Virus record (IMG/VR): IMGVR_UViG_3300025138_000347
Span: 1 to 24,128 of that record
Reading direction: 5' to 3' (one strand)
Origin: a virus
Length of the DNA stretch: 24,128 nucleotides
A model generated the notes under the pieces. It had not been told where the DNA came from and ran no database searches. It was given only the letters and a program-made list of their open reading frames with translations. Shown here one piece after another: positions 13,440 through 21,482 of this stretch; position 1 is the stretch's first letter, and every line of letters starts with the position of its first letter. The position numbers and the translations under genes are program-made.

Positions 13440-13689
13440 TCCTTCTCTTCAATCTGTGACAATCCCTTATTTTTTGTACGAAGCGATGGCAAGAGCGTAT
13501 TATGGGCAGGCAAGGAATTCGGATGTGCCTGTAGAGGCTCCCCCTGTGCGGGCGGAGGAGTCTCTCAATTTAAGTAATGTCCACTTCAATCCAACGGATG
13601 TTCCTGTCCATTGGAAGCCGGGGGGCGTAGCCGCAAAGGGCCTTGGACATGTCTCAGCACCGATTCAAACTGCCAAAAAAGAAGATTGA
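13384..13689 (+). CDS. Small hypothetical protein between terminase and portal
   Basis: A 101-residue protein that overlaps the end of the terminase by 56 nt and the start of the portal by 41 nt. A short helix near residues 30-42 (FLYEAMARAYYGQ) lies between two disordered, Pro-rich stretches. The start ATG has GGAG 7 nt upstream. It is not recognised. Small proteins at this position in other phages include portal- or packaging-associated factors, but nothing here identifies one. Confidence 0.68.
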   Translation: MNYSQEPEIAPQMERAESDPSLQSVTIPYFLYEAMARAYYGQARNSDVPVEAPPVRAEESLNLSNVHFNPTDVPVHWKPGGVAAKGLGHVSAPIQTAKKED

Positions 13690-15652
13690 AATCTGTCAGG
13701 TCATTCGTGACCATGCAGAAAAAGAAATCTCTCGGTTGTCTTACCGCAGGATTACTTGGCTTCTTACTTATTACTATCTAAACGGCATGCGTCGATTTGA
13801 CGTATTCGATCCCGAATCAGGCAACTTGTCCCCCCACTATCTAGATGATGAGGGGAACATGGAGTTCCAGTCGCAGGAAATGCTCTCTGCGATTGATCGT
13901 GCTTCCGCAAGACTTGCTGCTATGGACTTGCGTCCAAAGATCATGAGGACGGGCACTAGCCTTCCAATGATCCGGCAACGATCTACTGCCCAGTTGCTTG
14001 CGGACTCCTTGGTTTCTGACGATCAGATTGCTGAGGTCTCGACCAAGTTCGCTCACTTGTTTACTTCTCTTGGTTCTTGTGGCATTCAAGGCCACATTTC
14101 AGATCACCCCACGATTGGTCTTACTGGCGATCTTGAGGTCATCCACCCCAAGGAGATCTTGCCCTTCCCTTCATTGGGTCAGGATTACACCAAGCAGTGC
14201 GGGATGATTCGACAGAGGATTGTCCCTCTTGAAACTCTAGTAGAGAAGTTTGGGGACAAGGTCAAAAGGCATATTGAGGAGATGGAGTACTACGAGATTG
14301 AGGTTGGGGATCCTCTTGAAGATCCCGAAAATTCTTACGACCACACTCATAGCACTGGTAACCCTTTTAGCAATAAGGGTTACAAGAGCAACTCTGCTGA
14401 TTCAATGACGGTTGTCAGAGTTCGGGAACTTTGGATTGATGGTCCTAGAGATACTTGCTCTAGGTACATCATCTGTTCTGGTGATTATCTTTTTGAAGAC
14501 CAAGACCTTGAGGGCACTCAGACTTATTGCCCTATTGGTTTTTCTCGGTTTATGGAAAATGGCTCCTTCCATGGGGCCGGTCTCTTTGATCTTCTGTTTT
14601 CAATTAATCGAGAAATGGAAAAGATGTTGAAGGCTCTCTTCAACAACATCAAGGAGTTGGATCGGTATGGGGTGGTTGTTATGCCCCAAGGGTCTATGAA
14701 TGAGCGTTCTATTCTCCGGGAAGTGGGGGATGGGCTTCGGATGATTTCGTATGCCCCTGACCCGCTCAACGAGAAGTTCTCTCCGTTTGTAATCTCCCCC
14801 CATAATGCTGGGGATGTCCCCGGCAAGACGGCTGCTTTTGCCAAGCAATTGATGCAAGGCATCAATCCCGTTCAAGATCTCATTGCCGAGAAGGGGCGAG
14901 TTGACTCGGCAACGGGCCTTCAGTTCCTTGACGAACAGATTAACCGGGCCATGACTAACCCCACAATGGGGGTTGTTCAAGCCTTTGGCAAGATGTATAG
15001 AAGCATGGTTTCTAATGCCAGTCGAGAACTGGTATTGAGTCCTCGTCCTATCCCCGTAAAGTCTCTTGATTTGAACCTTGCGGGGGCAATCATTGACTTT
15101 GATAACAGTCAGATATCGTTCGAGAAGAACCCAATCCCTAATGTCGCCCATCTAACTTTCTCGGTTAGGCAGATCAATCCTCGTTCCGAGGTGGTTAGAA
15201 AGCAAGAAGCAATGCAAATGCTTCAGGCAGGACTTATGGATCCTGACGGGTTTAAGTTGTTTGCCTTGAAGGAGGGTCTGGACTTTGCCATGTGGATTGA
15301 TGAAGATCAATCTGCATATGAACAAGTCGTCCAGAACATCCTTAATCTCTACGGCAACGGCACTGATCCGGGGCAAGTAATCCTCACGCCTCATACCAGC
15401 AGGCCAGAAATACAACTAAGGGTCCTTGGATCCTTTATGTCTGGGCCAATGATTACAAAGGCTGACCCTGTTGTTGTAGATGAGTTCAAGAAGTATCGTG
15501 AAGCACTGATACAATTCATGGGTGCCTCGCTCCCCGCGATGGTGCCTAACCCCGATTCGGCTGCAATGTTCGCGGAACAACAGCCACAACCGCCTTCCGG
15601 ACCCGGACCTCAACCCGGCCCCGGCATGAGGCAAGGAGCAAGCCTTGGTTGA
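13649..15652 (+). CDS. Portal protein
   Basis: A 667-residue portal, the ring through which DNA enters and leaves the capsid and on which the tail is built. The central block at about residues 310-350 (LLFSINREMEKMLKALFNNI, then GVVVMPQG) is typical of podovirus-type portals. It is followed by a long region including DSATGLQFLDEQINRAM and an RQINPRS segment. The C-terminus is Pro/Gly-rich. Size and the order terminase-portal-scaffold-capsid support the call. ATG 13649 is chosen because AAAGGG lies 8 nt upstream; TTG 13643 in the same frame lies too close to it. Confidence 0.88.
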   Translation: MSQHRFKLPKKKIEICQVIRDHAEKEISRLSYRRITWLLTYYYLNGMRRFDVFDPESGNLSPHYLDDEGNMEFQSQEMLSAIDRASARLAAMDLRPKIMRTGTSLPMIRQRSTAQLLADSLVSDDQIAEVSTKFAHLFTSLGSCGIQGHISDHPTIGLTGDLEVIHPKEILPFPSLGQDYTKQCGMIRQRIVPLETLVEKFGDKVKRHIEEMEYYEIEVGDPLEDPENSYDHTHSTGNPFSNKGYKSNSADSMTVVRVRELWIDGPRDTCSRYIICSGDYLFEDQDLEGTQTYCPIGFSRFMENGSFHGAGLFDLLFSINREMEKMLKALFNNIKELDRYGVVVMPQGSMNERSILREVGDGLRMISYAPDPLNEKFSPFVISPHNAGDVPGKTAAFAKQLMQGINPVQDLIAEKGRVDSATGLQFLDEQINRAMTNPTMGVVQAFGKMYRSMVSNASRELVLSPRPIPVKSLDLNLAGAIIDFDNSQISFEKNPIPNVAHLTFSVRQINPRSEVVRKQEAMQMLQAGLMDPDGFKLFALKEGLDFAMWIDEDQSAYEQVVQNILNLYGNGTDPGQVILTPHTSRPEIQLRVLGSFMSGPMITKADPVVVDEFKKYREALIQFMGASLPAMVPNPDSAAMFAEQQPQPPSGPGPQPGPGMRQGASLG

Positions 15653-16538
15653 AGAGACAAGTAACGTGGAAGAGACTTCCGAATCCTCAACTCCTGACGG
15701 TTCTACCGGGGCTACTCCTGTAGTAGACCTCGACCAGAAGATCCGAGTGGGGGGAGAAGAGTATTCGGCCAAGCAACTTGCGGAGACCGCTGAGAACTAC
15801 GAGAACCTCAGGGAGTATGCCGAACAACTTGAGGGGTTCCGTGATGCTACTTCTCGATTGATGAACCCAGAGACTTCTCCTGAGGTCAAGAAGCAGGATG
15901 CTAGGGCTCTCTTGACAGAAATGAATTACGCACCTGAACAGATTAATGAGTGGGTTAAGATTTACGACGAGGAAACTCCAATGGCAGAAAACCCCGGACA
16001 AACGCCTGCACCCCCGCAGCCAGTAATGGATCCTCGTACTGATCAAATCAATGATCAAATGCTGAAGATGCGGGCGCAAATGCTCCAGCAAAATTTGGAA
16101 AATTCTCTTACTTCTGCTATCGAATCTGATGCTGATAGTAAGATGCTTATTGAATGGTTGGGAAACAACCGCCAAGCCGAAGAAGCAAAGGTTGCAAAGG
16201 AAAGCATTTCGGAGAGAGTCAAGGCTCAAGCCTTGGAGAACCTTCGAAGTCGCCGAAACCAAGCAGGATCCTTTGACGATAATTGGGTTGGCGAAGAAGT
16301 ACAGAGGGCAGCCAGTAAGGTTGCCAAGGACATGCTCACGGTAATCGGAGATACGTCCAAGATTGGGCGCGTTCCGGAAACGGCGGGGCAGACCGAGGTT
16401 CTTCACCGCAAGGAGCCCGTAAAGGTGCCAGACACCAAGGGCAAGTCCTTCGGTGATGTTGAAGCCCAGTTGCGTGACTGGACTTCTGATCAGATTCTTC
16501 GGTCGCTCTCCGATCCCGGCGGCGACTCTAAAGCGTGA
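15645..16538 (+). CDS. Capsid scaffolding protein
   Basis: A 297-residue acidic, mostly helical protein just upstream of the major capsid gene, as expected for a scaffold that directs prohead assembly and is then removed. The N-terminus is Ser/Thr/Glu-rich and disordered. Residues 45-110 and 135-235 are charged helices with coiled-coil character (for example KMRAQMLQQNLENSLTSAIE). The C-terminus (DWTSDQILRSLSDPGG) may hold the capsid-binding helix. The start is TTG 15645 with AGGAG 6 nt upstream, overlapping the portal stop by 8 nt. No protease motif is seen. Sequence identity to a known scaffold cannot be claimed. Confidence 0.8.
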   Translation: MVEETSNVEETSESSTPDGSTGATPVVDLDQKIRVGGEEYSAKQLAETAENYENLREYAEQLEGFRDATSRLMNPETSPEVKKQDARALLTEMNYAPEQINEWVKIYDEETPMAENPGQTPAPPQPVMDPRTDQINDQMLKMRAQMLQQNLENSLTSAIESDADSKMLIEWLGNNRQAEEAKVAKESISERVKAQALENLRSRRNQAGSFDDNWVGEEVQRAASKVAKDMLTVIGDTSKIGRVPETAGQTEVLHRKEPVKVPDTKGKSFGDVEAQLRDWTSDQILRSLSDPGGDSKA

Positions 16539-16549
16539 GGTAATTTCCT

Positions 16550-18154
16550 ATGGCTACCACTGGTAGTATTTTTGACAAGGAGAGTACGCGGATTGAAGAG
16601 ATCCTGTCGAAGCAAATCGACACGATCCTCCCGACTCTCGACCCGATTTGGCGTGATACTGTTGTCACTTCGCAGGGCGTTGGCAGTGTCAACGAATTCT
16701 CGAAGGACTTTCAGGTCAACAAGTTGTATCGCACCGGCATGACTGGTGTGATTGAGAACGCTGGCGTCACTGGTGTTGACGACTTTGTTCTCTACGGCGA
16801 TGCTAATACTACCGAACTCGGTAGTCGTATGCGTCGTAACAGCAACACTACGACTTTCCCTGATCCGCTGGATGGCGCGAAGCCCAAGACGTTCCGTCTT
16901 ACGGTTCCAATGCGTGCCATGTACACCAACCTGTCGCTCTCCCTTGGAGAACTTCAGATGGACGCGACTCCTGCGGTCGTGGGCGATGTGATTGCTCCGA
17001 TTCTTCAGGGCTTTGCCCAGAACCTGAGCCACACGCTGTGCAACTACTGGTACATCAGCCAGAATCAGTCGTACCGACTCGGTAAGATCGGCAGTGTCAC
17101 CAACCACACAGATACCAAGGGTGTTGAAGGTAGCGGTGCCAATGCGAGCGGGACTCGTTCGAGCCGTATTGTCCTTGCTGGTCACGAGTACGACCGCTTC
17201 TTCACGGGTCAGCGACTGGACATTTACCCGGCATCGGGTGAGGGTATTGCCGCTGCCGCAAATGCTGGTATTCGTCGCAACGGAGGCGACAACGCTGCTC
17301 GTAAGTCTGTGTATGTTGCTGCTGTCGATGATCTGAAGGGCGAACTGATTCTTGTTTCGCCCGAGGGTTACACTGTTGTTCCTGCGGCAGGCGACATCAT
17401 TGTCTACGCGAACAGCGTGGAAACTGGTGCTGCTCAACAGGTAGCCAACAAGTTCACGGGCATTGCGGGTATCAACTCGTGGCTCAAGGGTTCTAGCACT
17501 GCAGCGGCAGACGCCCAACTTCTGGGTGGCGAAGCAATTAGTACTGCAACCATTGACGTCAACGAACATCCCGAGTTCAAGTCAATGTTCAAGAACAACG
17601 TCGGCGTTCTGACGGAACACAAGTTGCGTCAGTACCTTCGTCGTTTCCACGCAGCGAAGAGTAAGTTGGGTCAGACCATTGACAGCCTTGTGGCTTCTGA
17701 TGGTGTTTGGCTTGCTTACGAAGCCCAGAAGATCGGTCAGTACCAGATTGACCGTACTAACAACCTTTCCAACATGAACTCGCAGGGTTCTGTGGAAGGC
17801 TTCGCGATGACTTTCGAGGGTCGTACCTACAAGGGCCACACCTCGCAGTACATCGAGAAGGAAACGGTCTACGGCACCAAGACTTCCGGTGGCAACTGGA
17901 AGCGGTTTGTGCCGCCTGACTACGCTGGTCTTCAGTCGATGGGTGAAGCCGATGCTTACGTTCCGTTCCGGTTCGTGGTTCCGGCTCTCACTGGCGGCAC
18001 CAGCGTGAAGTATCCTCTCACCAACAACGCCAACGGCCTTCTGACGGAAACCGTCCAGATGCCCGGCATGCTTCGAATGCAGTTGATCCCTGATCAGCCC
18101 GCAGGCATGAAGTTGAATGGTGTTACCGAGGATCGCGTTTACGCCGACGCCTGA
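16550..18154 (+). CDS. Major capsid protein
   Basis: A 534-residue protein with the composition of a phage major capsid protein, rich in Gly, Asn, Thr and Val with few Cys. It follows the scaffold by 11 nt, and GAGG precedes the ATG. Its N-terminus (RIEEILSKQIDTILPTLDP) is helical, and the middle carries a long alternating region typical of HK97-fold proteins with an inserted domain. Its codon use differs from its neighbours: Arg is encoded by CGN only, and I find no AGA or AGG, while nearby genes use both freely. This fits a very highly expressed gene. The HK97 fold is inferred from gene order and composition. Confidence 0.87.
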   Translation: MATTGSIFDKESTRIEEILSKQIDTILPTLDPIWRDTVVTSQGVGSVNEFSKDFQVNKLYRTGMTGVIENAGVTGVDDFVLYGDANTTELGSRMRRNSNTTTFPDPLDGAKPKTFRLTVPMRAMYTNLSLSLGELQMDATPAVVGDVIAPILQGFAQNLSHTLCNYWYISQNQSYRLGKIGSVTNHTDTKGVEGSGANASGTRSSRIVLAGHEYDRFFTGQRLDIYPASGEGIAAAANAGIRRNGGDNAARKSVYVAAVDDLKGELILVSPEGYTVVPAAGDIIVYANSVETGAAQQVANKFTGIAGINSWLKGSSTAAADAQLLGGEAISTATIDVNEHPEFKSMFKNNVGVLTEHKLRQYLRRFHAAKSKLGQTIDSLVASDGVWLAYEAQKIGQYQIDRTNNLSNMNSQGSVEGFAMTFEGRTYKGHTSQYIEKETVYGTKTSGGNWKRFVPPDYAGLQSMGEADAYVPFRFVVPALTGGTSVKYPLTNNANGLLTETVQMPGMLRMQLIPDQPAGMKLNGVTEDRVYADA

Positions 18155-18167
18155 TCTCAATAGTCAT

Positions 18168-18205
18168 GGGAGGGGGGCATAGTCCCCCCTCCCCGACTTT
18201 CGGGG
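18168..18205 (+). promoter_or_regulatory. Hairpin pair between capsid gene and the small basic genes
   Basis: GGGAGGGGGG (18168-18177) pairs perfectly with CCCCCCTCCC (18184-18193) around a 6-nt loop. A second stem, CCCCGA (18191-18196) with TCGGGG (18200-18205), shares three bases with the first, so the two compete. No long T-run follows. It may protect the 3' end of the capsid mRNA or act as a weak terminator. Confidence 0.55.
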
Positions 18206-18212
18206 GGCCGTC

Positions 18213-18479
18213 ATGGCTAAGAAAGTAAAGAAGAAGGGTGCGATGAAGGGCTGCTCGCTTAAGAGCGGCTGCAAGTCCAAGAAGGGCGGGCTTACCGCCA
18301 AGGGCCGCGCATCCATCAACCGCAAGACTGGGTCCAACCTTAAGGCTCCTCAGCCCGGAGGTGGTTCCCGCAAGAAGTCTTACTGCGCTCGATCTGCGGG
18401 TCAGATGAAGAAATTCCCTAAGGCAGCCAAGGATCCGAACAGTCGGCTTCGCAAGGCTCGCCGCCGTTGGAAGTGCTGA
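18213..18479 (+). CDS. Small basic Cys-containing protein (DUF6321-like)
   Basis: An 88-residue, very basic protein with four cysteines (14, 20, 58, 88). The segment GLTAKGRASINRKTGSNLKA, then KKSYCARSAGQMKK and DPNSRLRKARRRWKC, matches the pattern that I recall as DUF6321, seen in marine phages and some large viruses. The function is unknown. Strong positive charge and position right after the capsid gene suggest a nucleic-acid-binding or capsid-lining virion component. The start ATG follows a G-rich stretch that is part of the neighbouring hairpin. Confidence 0.78.
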   Translation: MAKKVKKKGAMKGCSLKSGCKSKKGGLTAKGRASINRKTGSNLKAPQPGGGSRKKSYCARSAGQMKKFPKAAKDPNSRLRKARRRWKC

Positions 18480-18480
18480 C

Positions 18481-18636
18481 ATGGCAAAGAAGAAGTCGGG
18501 TGGCAAGAAAGACGCTTGCTACCACAAGGTCAAGGGCCGCTATAAGAAGTGGCCGTCTGCCTATGCAAGCGGAGCCCTCGTCAAGTGCCGTAAAAAGGGA
18601 GCCAAGAATTGGGGAACCGGCGGCAAGAAGAAGTAG
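18481..18636 (+). CDS. 51-aa basic protein (DUF5872-like)
   Basis: ATG at 18481, one base after the previous stop, opens a 51-codon frame ending in TAG. The product has Lys-rich ends and a central CYHKVKGRYKKWPSAYASGA followed by LVKCRKKGAKNW. This matches a pattern that I recall from DUF5872-type proteins of marine phages and giant viruses. Two Cys about 24 residues apart may bind a metal. The function is unknown. It is short, but the recognisable motif, the spacing and the match in style to its neighbours make it a convincing gene. Confidence 0.78.
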   Translation: MAKKKSGGKKDACYHKVKGRYKKWPSAYASGALVKCRKKGAKNWGTGGKKK

Positions 18637-19154
18637 GCTCTGCTCATTGGCGTCTCAAGGTTGTTGCTGAGATACAACAATGGAGCAAGCAGGTACTAGA
18701 GCGACCTTCGAATCATTTCGAGGGCTTGCCTCCTTGTCCGTTTGCCCGTAAAGCGTGGGCTGACAACAAGGTGAAGGTAGGCTTTGGTGGCAAGAAAGAG
18801 ATCTTGAAGAGTTGTTTGAACTGGGACGAAAGCATCGACCTTCTTATCGTTGTCACGGAAGGTTGGGAGTGGGGGGAGATCGACGAGTGGTGCGAAGAAG
18901 AGAACAAGCAACTCGCACAAGACGATCTTGCCCTCATGGCATTCGTTCCTGATTCAGAGGCTATTCCTCCCGGGCAGCCGGTAGAGGAACTAGAAGATTG
19001 GGAGCCTCTTCTTGAGGAGCCCTACGCAATGGTATTTATCCAAAGACTTTCTACCGTGAACACTGCTAGTGATAAACTAGAGCGTCAGGGTTACTACAAG
19101 AACTGTACGACGGAGTTCTTGGAGTATGTTAAAGACCGTCGAATGAGGTTATAA
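18609..19154 (+). CDS. Hypothetical acidic late protein
   Basis: A protein of about 181 residues, not recognised. It contains FEGLPPCPFARKAWADNKV near residues 37-55, an Asp/Glu-rich middle (EWGEIDEWCEEENKQLAQDD), and a C-terminal region with NTASDKLERQGYYKNCT. The start is TTG 18609, with GGGAG 7 nt upstream, overlapping the 51-aa gene by 28 nt. No in-frame ATG occurs until well inside the conserved-looking part. Its acidic character contrasts with the basic proteins on either side. Confidence 0.72.
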   Translation: MGNRRQEEVGSAHWRLKVVAEIQQWSKQVLERPSNHFEGLPPCPFARKAWADNKVKVGFGGKKEILKSCLNWDESIDLLIVVTEGWEWGEIDEWCEEENKQLAQDDLALMAFVPDSEAIPPGQPVEELEDWEPLLEEPYAMVFIQRLSTVNTASDKLERQGYYKNCTTEFLEYVKDRRMRL

Positions 19155-19156
19155 CA

Positions 19157-19261
19157 ATGGCTGGTATGCGAAACGGTATGGGCAAGAAGAAGGTCATGGG
19201 CAAGAAGAAGGTTGCTAAGAAGGTTCCTGCGTTCCTGAAGAAGGTCAAGAAGAAGAAGTGA
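19157..19261 (+). CDS. 34-aa lysine-rich peptide
   Basis: ATG at 19157 opens a 34-codon frame, with GAGG 8 nt upstream. The product is nearly half lysine, with repeated MGKKKV and KKV units. It starts two bases after the previous stop and its stop overlaps a GTG start as GTGA. Such a peptide could only bind nucleic acid or an acidic surface. The good ribosome binding site and tight junctions favour a real gene. Confidence 0.62.
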   Translation: MAGMRNGMGKKKVMGKKKVAKKVPAFLKKVKKKK

Positions 19262-19323
19262 CTCCTGCATCCGAAATGATCTGCCCTCGTTGTGAAAAGC
19301 CATGGAAGGAATGTTGCTGCTAA
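19258..19323 (+). CDS. 21-aa CxxC peptide (tentative)
   Basis: GTG at 19258 overlaps the preceding TGA as GTGA and opens a 21-codon frame ending in TAA. The peptide holds CPRC and a terminal run of three Cys, so it resembles half of a zinc knuckle. The stop overlaps the next ATG as TAATG. It is supported only by composition and junctions, and it may instead be a spacer. Confidence 0.4.
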   Translation: MTPASEMICPRCEKPWKECCC

Positions 19324-19544
19324 TGGCTAAAAAGAAGAACGGCCTTAAGAAGTGGTTCGGCCAGAACAAGGGCAAGGGTTGGATCGACTGCAAGACGGGT
19401 AAGGCGTGCGGTCGTAAGTCAGCAAAGGGTGGAAGCAAGCGGCCTTACCCCGCTTGTCGCCCTACCAAGGCTGCTTGTACTAAGAAAGGTACTTCAGCCA
19501 AGAAGGGTCCAGCGAGAGTATCATGGCGGTCAAAAAAGAAGTAG
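19323..19544 (+). CDS. 73-aa basic Cys-containing protein
   Basis: A basic protein with four Cys at about residues 23, 29, 45 and 52 in GWIDCKTGKACGRKS and YPACRPTKAACTKK. I recall this pattern from small proteins of marine phages and giant viruses that occur beside the DUF5872-like type. A zinc-binding role is possible. The start is ATG 19323, sharing bases with the preceding TAA and matching the MAKK start of two nearby genes. ATG 19302 in the same frame is an alternative. Confidence 0.75.
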   Translation: MAKKKNGLKKWFGQNKGKGWIDCKTGKACGRKSAKGGSKRPYPACRPTKAACTKKGTSAKKGPARVSWRSKKK

Positions 19545-19972
19545 ACAACCAGATTCGAGAAGTGATTGAAGAGATGCTTGGGGTGGGCTCAGGTGTATCT
19601 CTTCAATACGGAAGACTCGAAAAAGCGGGGGCTCGGTACGGTCGCCCCTCTGGCCGAGGCGAGAGGATCCTCATGAACGAGGCTCTTCTTGACGATGACA
19701 TTATGGACATCCTGTACAGGGCTGCACACGAGTCAGGGCACGCCCGCCATCATCGCCAAGTCGGAGATGAGGGGTACAATATGGCGTCTCGACGACGAAA
19801 AGAATACATCGCAGACAAAGAAGCCATGAAGTACTTTAAATCAAAGGGCTATAAACTAGGCCCAAAGGCAAGATCTTTTGCAGAGTCTTCTCACCCTGAA
19901 TCTGGTCGTTTTAAGCGCCAAGCAGGGAAAGCAGGGCTCTTTCGCATCCTTATGGATTTGATTAAGAAGTAG
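19523..19972 (+). CDS. Putative zinc metallopeptidase (HExxH)
   Basis: A 149-residue protein with the metal-binding motif HESGH (69-73). After 20 further residues comes EYIAD (94-98), which fits the ExxAD glutamate ligand of M48-type gluzincins. The size fits a minimal gluzincin domain without extra domains. No signal peptide or membrane segment is seen, so it would act in the cytoplasm or inside the virion. Position among virion genes suggests a role in maturation or in the host after ejection. Anti-repressor or immunity-type peptidases (ImmA-like) share the motif but usually sit with a repressor. The start ATG overlaps the previous gene by 22 nt. Confidence 0.75.
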   Translation: MAVKKEVDNQIREVIEEMLGVGSGVSLQYGRLEKAGARYGRPSGRGERILMNEALLDDDIMDILYRAAHESGHARHHRQVGDEGYNMASRRRKEYIADKEAMKYFKSKGYKLGPKARSFAESSHPESGRFKRQAGKAGLFRILMDLIKK

Positions 19973-19974
19973 TC

Positions 19975-20934
19975 ATGTCTGACCGTCGTACACTCGAAGA
20001 ACTCAAGGCTCTACTCCAAGGCTCTCATGCCGCGGAGGAGAAGTTGATTGTTAAGAAAGGGAAAGCACTTTCCCAAGCCAGAGAAGGACGGCAATACACA
20101 AGAGACCTTCAAGCCAAAATCATAAGATCCCTGAACCGTCTTAAAGGGATGGAACCTGTCACTATTCAGACTCCCTTTGGAGGGCCTCAAGAAATTCTTC
20201 GCCCGACATCAAAGGCGTATCGTCGGAACCCTTTGGAAAGAGGCCGCCGGAAGGTTCTGGCGAACTACATCCGCCAGATTCGAGAAGAGTTTCCAGACCC
20301 AAAGCAAGCAAAGGCTCACATCCTTGACGCTCTTAGGGCGGATATGGAGTTTGGTAAGAGGAATTCCTACGGTTTTACAAGGTCTATCAAGAACCCTCTT
20401 GTATCGCTCGTAGGCATTTTGGAAGACATGGACTCAGAGGTCTACAGCGAATTTGCCGAAGCACACTTTGAAAGAGTTCATAGCGGCGATTATTACGATG
20501 AGATGGACACAAGGGAATCGGATGAACTTTACCAAGATGAGATGGAATACTCTTCTAAAGAGAAGGTAAAGAGAGAGGAAGAGAAAATGGAAAAAGAGGT
20601 AAAGAAGAGAAAGAAGGAAGAGATCAAGGAAGCCCGAGGCAAGAGAGCATTCAACCGTCGCAATCTTCGCCGTACTCCTAGCAAGGAGTTGGCGGCATTG
20701 ATGGCTCTTGCTGTTGGCGATTTTGATCCTGTCGCTGGACTTTCTCTTACCGAAGAGTTGAACCAAAGAGTGATTGACGAAGCGAACCGTGGGATGTCTC
20801 GTCGCAATATGATTACGCGAACTGCGGGGCAAGCCATCAAACCCGCTCTCCCGACTGGACCCGGCGGGGGTAGTGGGGGGGAAAAGGTAGCAAAGACTTT
20901 CCTAAGACTTCTTTCAAGAGGAAGAATCAAATGA
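19975..20934 (+). CDS. Coiled-coil late protein, unknown function
   Basis: A 319-residue, highly charged protein. Residues about 175-225 are a Lys/Glu heptad-like stretch (VKREEEKMEKEVKKRKKEEI) typical of a long coiled coil. The N-terminus is helical and basic. The C-terminus ends in a Gly-rich linker (GPGGGSGG) and a short basic tail. It starts two bases after the peptidase stop. It is not recognised. Length and coiled coil fit a minor virion or assembly protein, but that is inference. Confidence 0.72.
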   Translation: MSDRRTLEELKALLQGSHAAEEKLIVKKGKALSQAREGRQYTRDLQAKIIRSLNRLKGMEPVTIQTPFGGPQEILRPTSKAYRRNPLERGRRKVLANYIRQIREEFPDPKQAKAHILDALRADMEFGKRNSYGFTRSIKNPLVSLVGILEDMDSEVYSEFAEAHFERVHSGDYYDEMDTRESDELYQDEMEYSSKEKVKREEEKMEKEVKKRKKEEIKEARGKRAFNRRNLRRTPSKELAALMALAVGDFDPVAGLSLTEELNQRVIDEANRGMSRRNMITRTAGQAIKPALPTGPGGGSGGEKVAKTFLRLLSRGRIK

Positions 20935-21482
20935 GTGAGATTGAGATCATATTTGACGCAAGGGCTCACGCCGCGGGCATGGGTCTTGTACTCGGTGAAG
21001 ACCACGAGATTCTTCCAGACTCAGAGTGGATCTTGTGGGCTAGACGTTTTAGCGGTATCGACGATCTATTTGTTTACCTCCACAAGATTGCGGGCACCTT
21101 TGTTCTTGCGAAGTGGATCTACCATCCGGAACGAGACGGCATTGGGATCGTTATGGAGTTGGAGGCTTTTGACGCCCCGCCTAACTGGTATCCCCCCACT
21201 CAGGAGTGGCTTCGGAACAGGCTTCGGCCCGCCCAAGAGATTGCTGAAGTCATGAAGAAAGGGATTCGGGATCGGGCCAACTCCAAGCGGCGGATGGAGC
21301 GAAACGACATTGAAGAAAAGCATCGAATTGCAGATTGGGTAGGCCGCAGTACGGGAGATGAGAATGCTGCTAACTCCTATCGTCAGAAGAAATGGACTAA
21401 CAATACTTCTGAAGAAGCGGTAGAATTCAAACAGGATCTCATAAACTCGGCCAAGGGTCGAATTATTACAGGCGGCACCTAA
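20931..21482 (+). CDS. Hypothetical late protein
   Basis: A 183-residue protein, not recognised. The first 100 residues look alpha/beta with many aromatics (SEWILWARRFSGIDDLF, LAKWIYHPERDG). A PPNWYPPTQEWL segment leads to a charged helical tail. ATGA joins it to the previous gene and AGAGGAAG precedes the ATG. Its stop overlaps the next start as TAATG, so these genes are probably translated as a chain. Confidence 0.7.
   Translation: MSEIEIIFDARAHAAGMGLVLGEDHEILPDSEWILWARRFSGIDDLFVYLHKIAGTFVLAKWIYHPERDGIGIVMELEAFDAPPNWYPPTQEWLRNRLRPAQEIAEVMKKGIRDRANSKRRMERNDIEEKHRIADWVGRSTGDENAANSYRQKKWTNNTSEEAVEFKQDLINSAKGRIITGGT

Noticed and set aside
16490-17569. A 359-codon open frame on the minus strand opposite the capsid gene
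   Set aside because: It is a shadow produced by the strong codon bias of the capsid gene. It lacks a plausible start and ribosome binding site, and the plus-strand frame is clearly coding.
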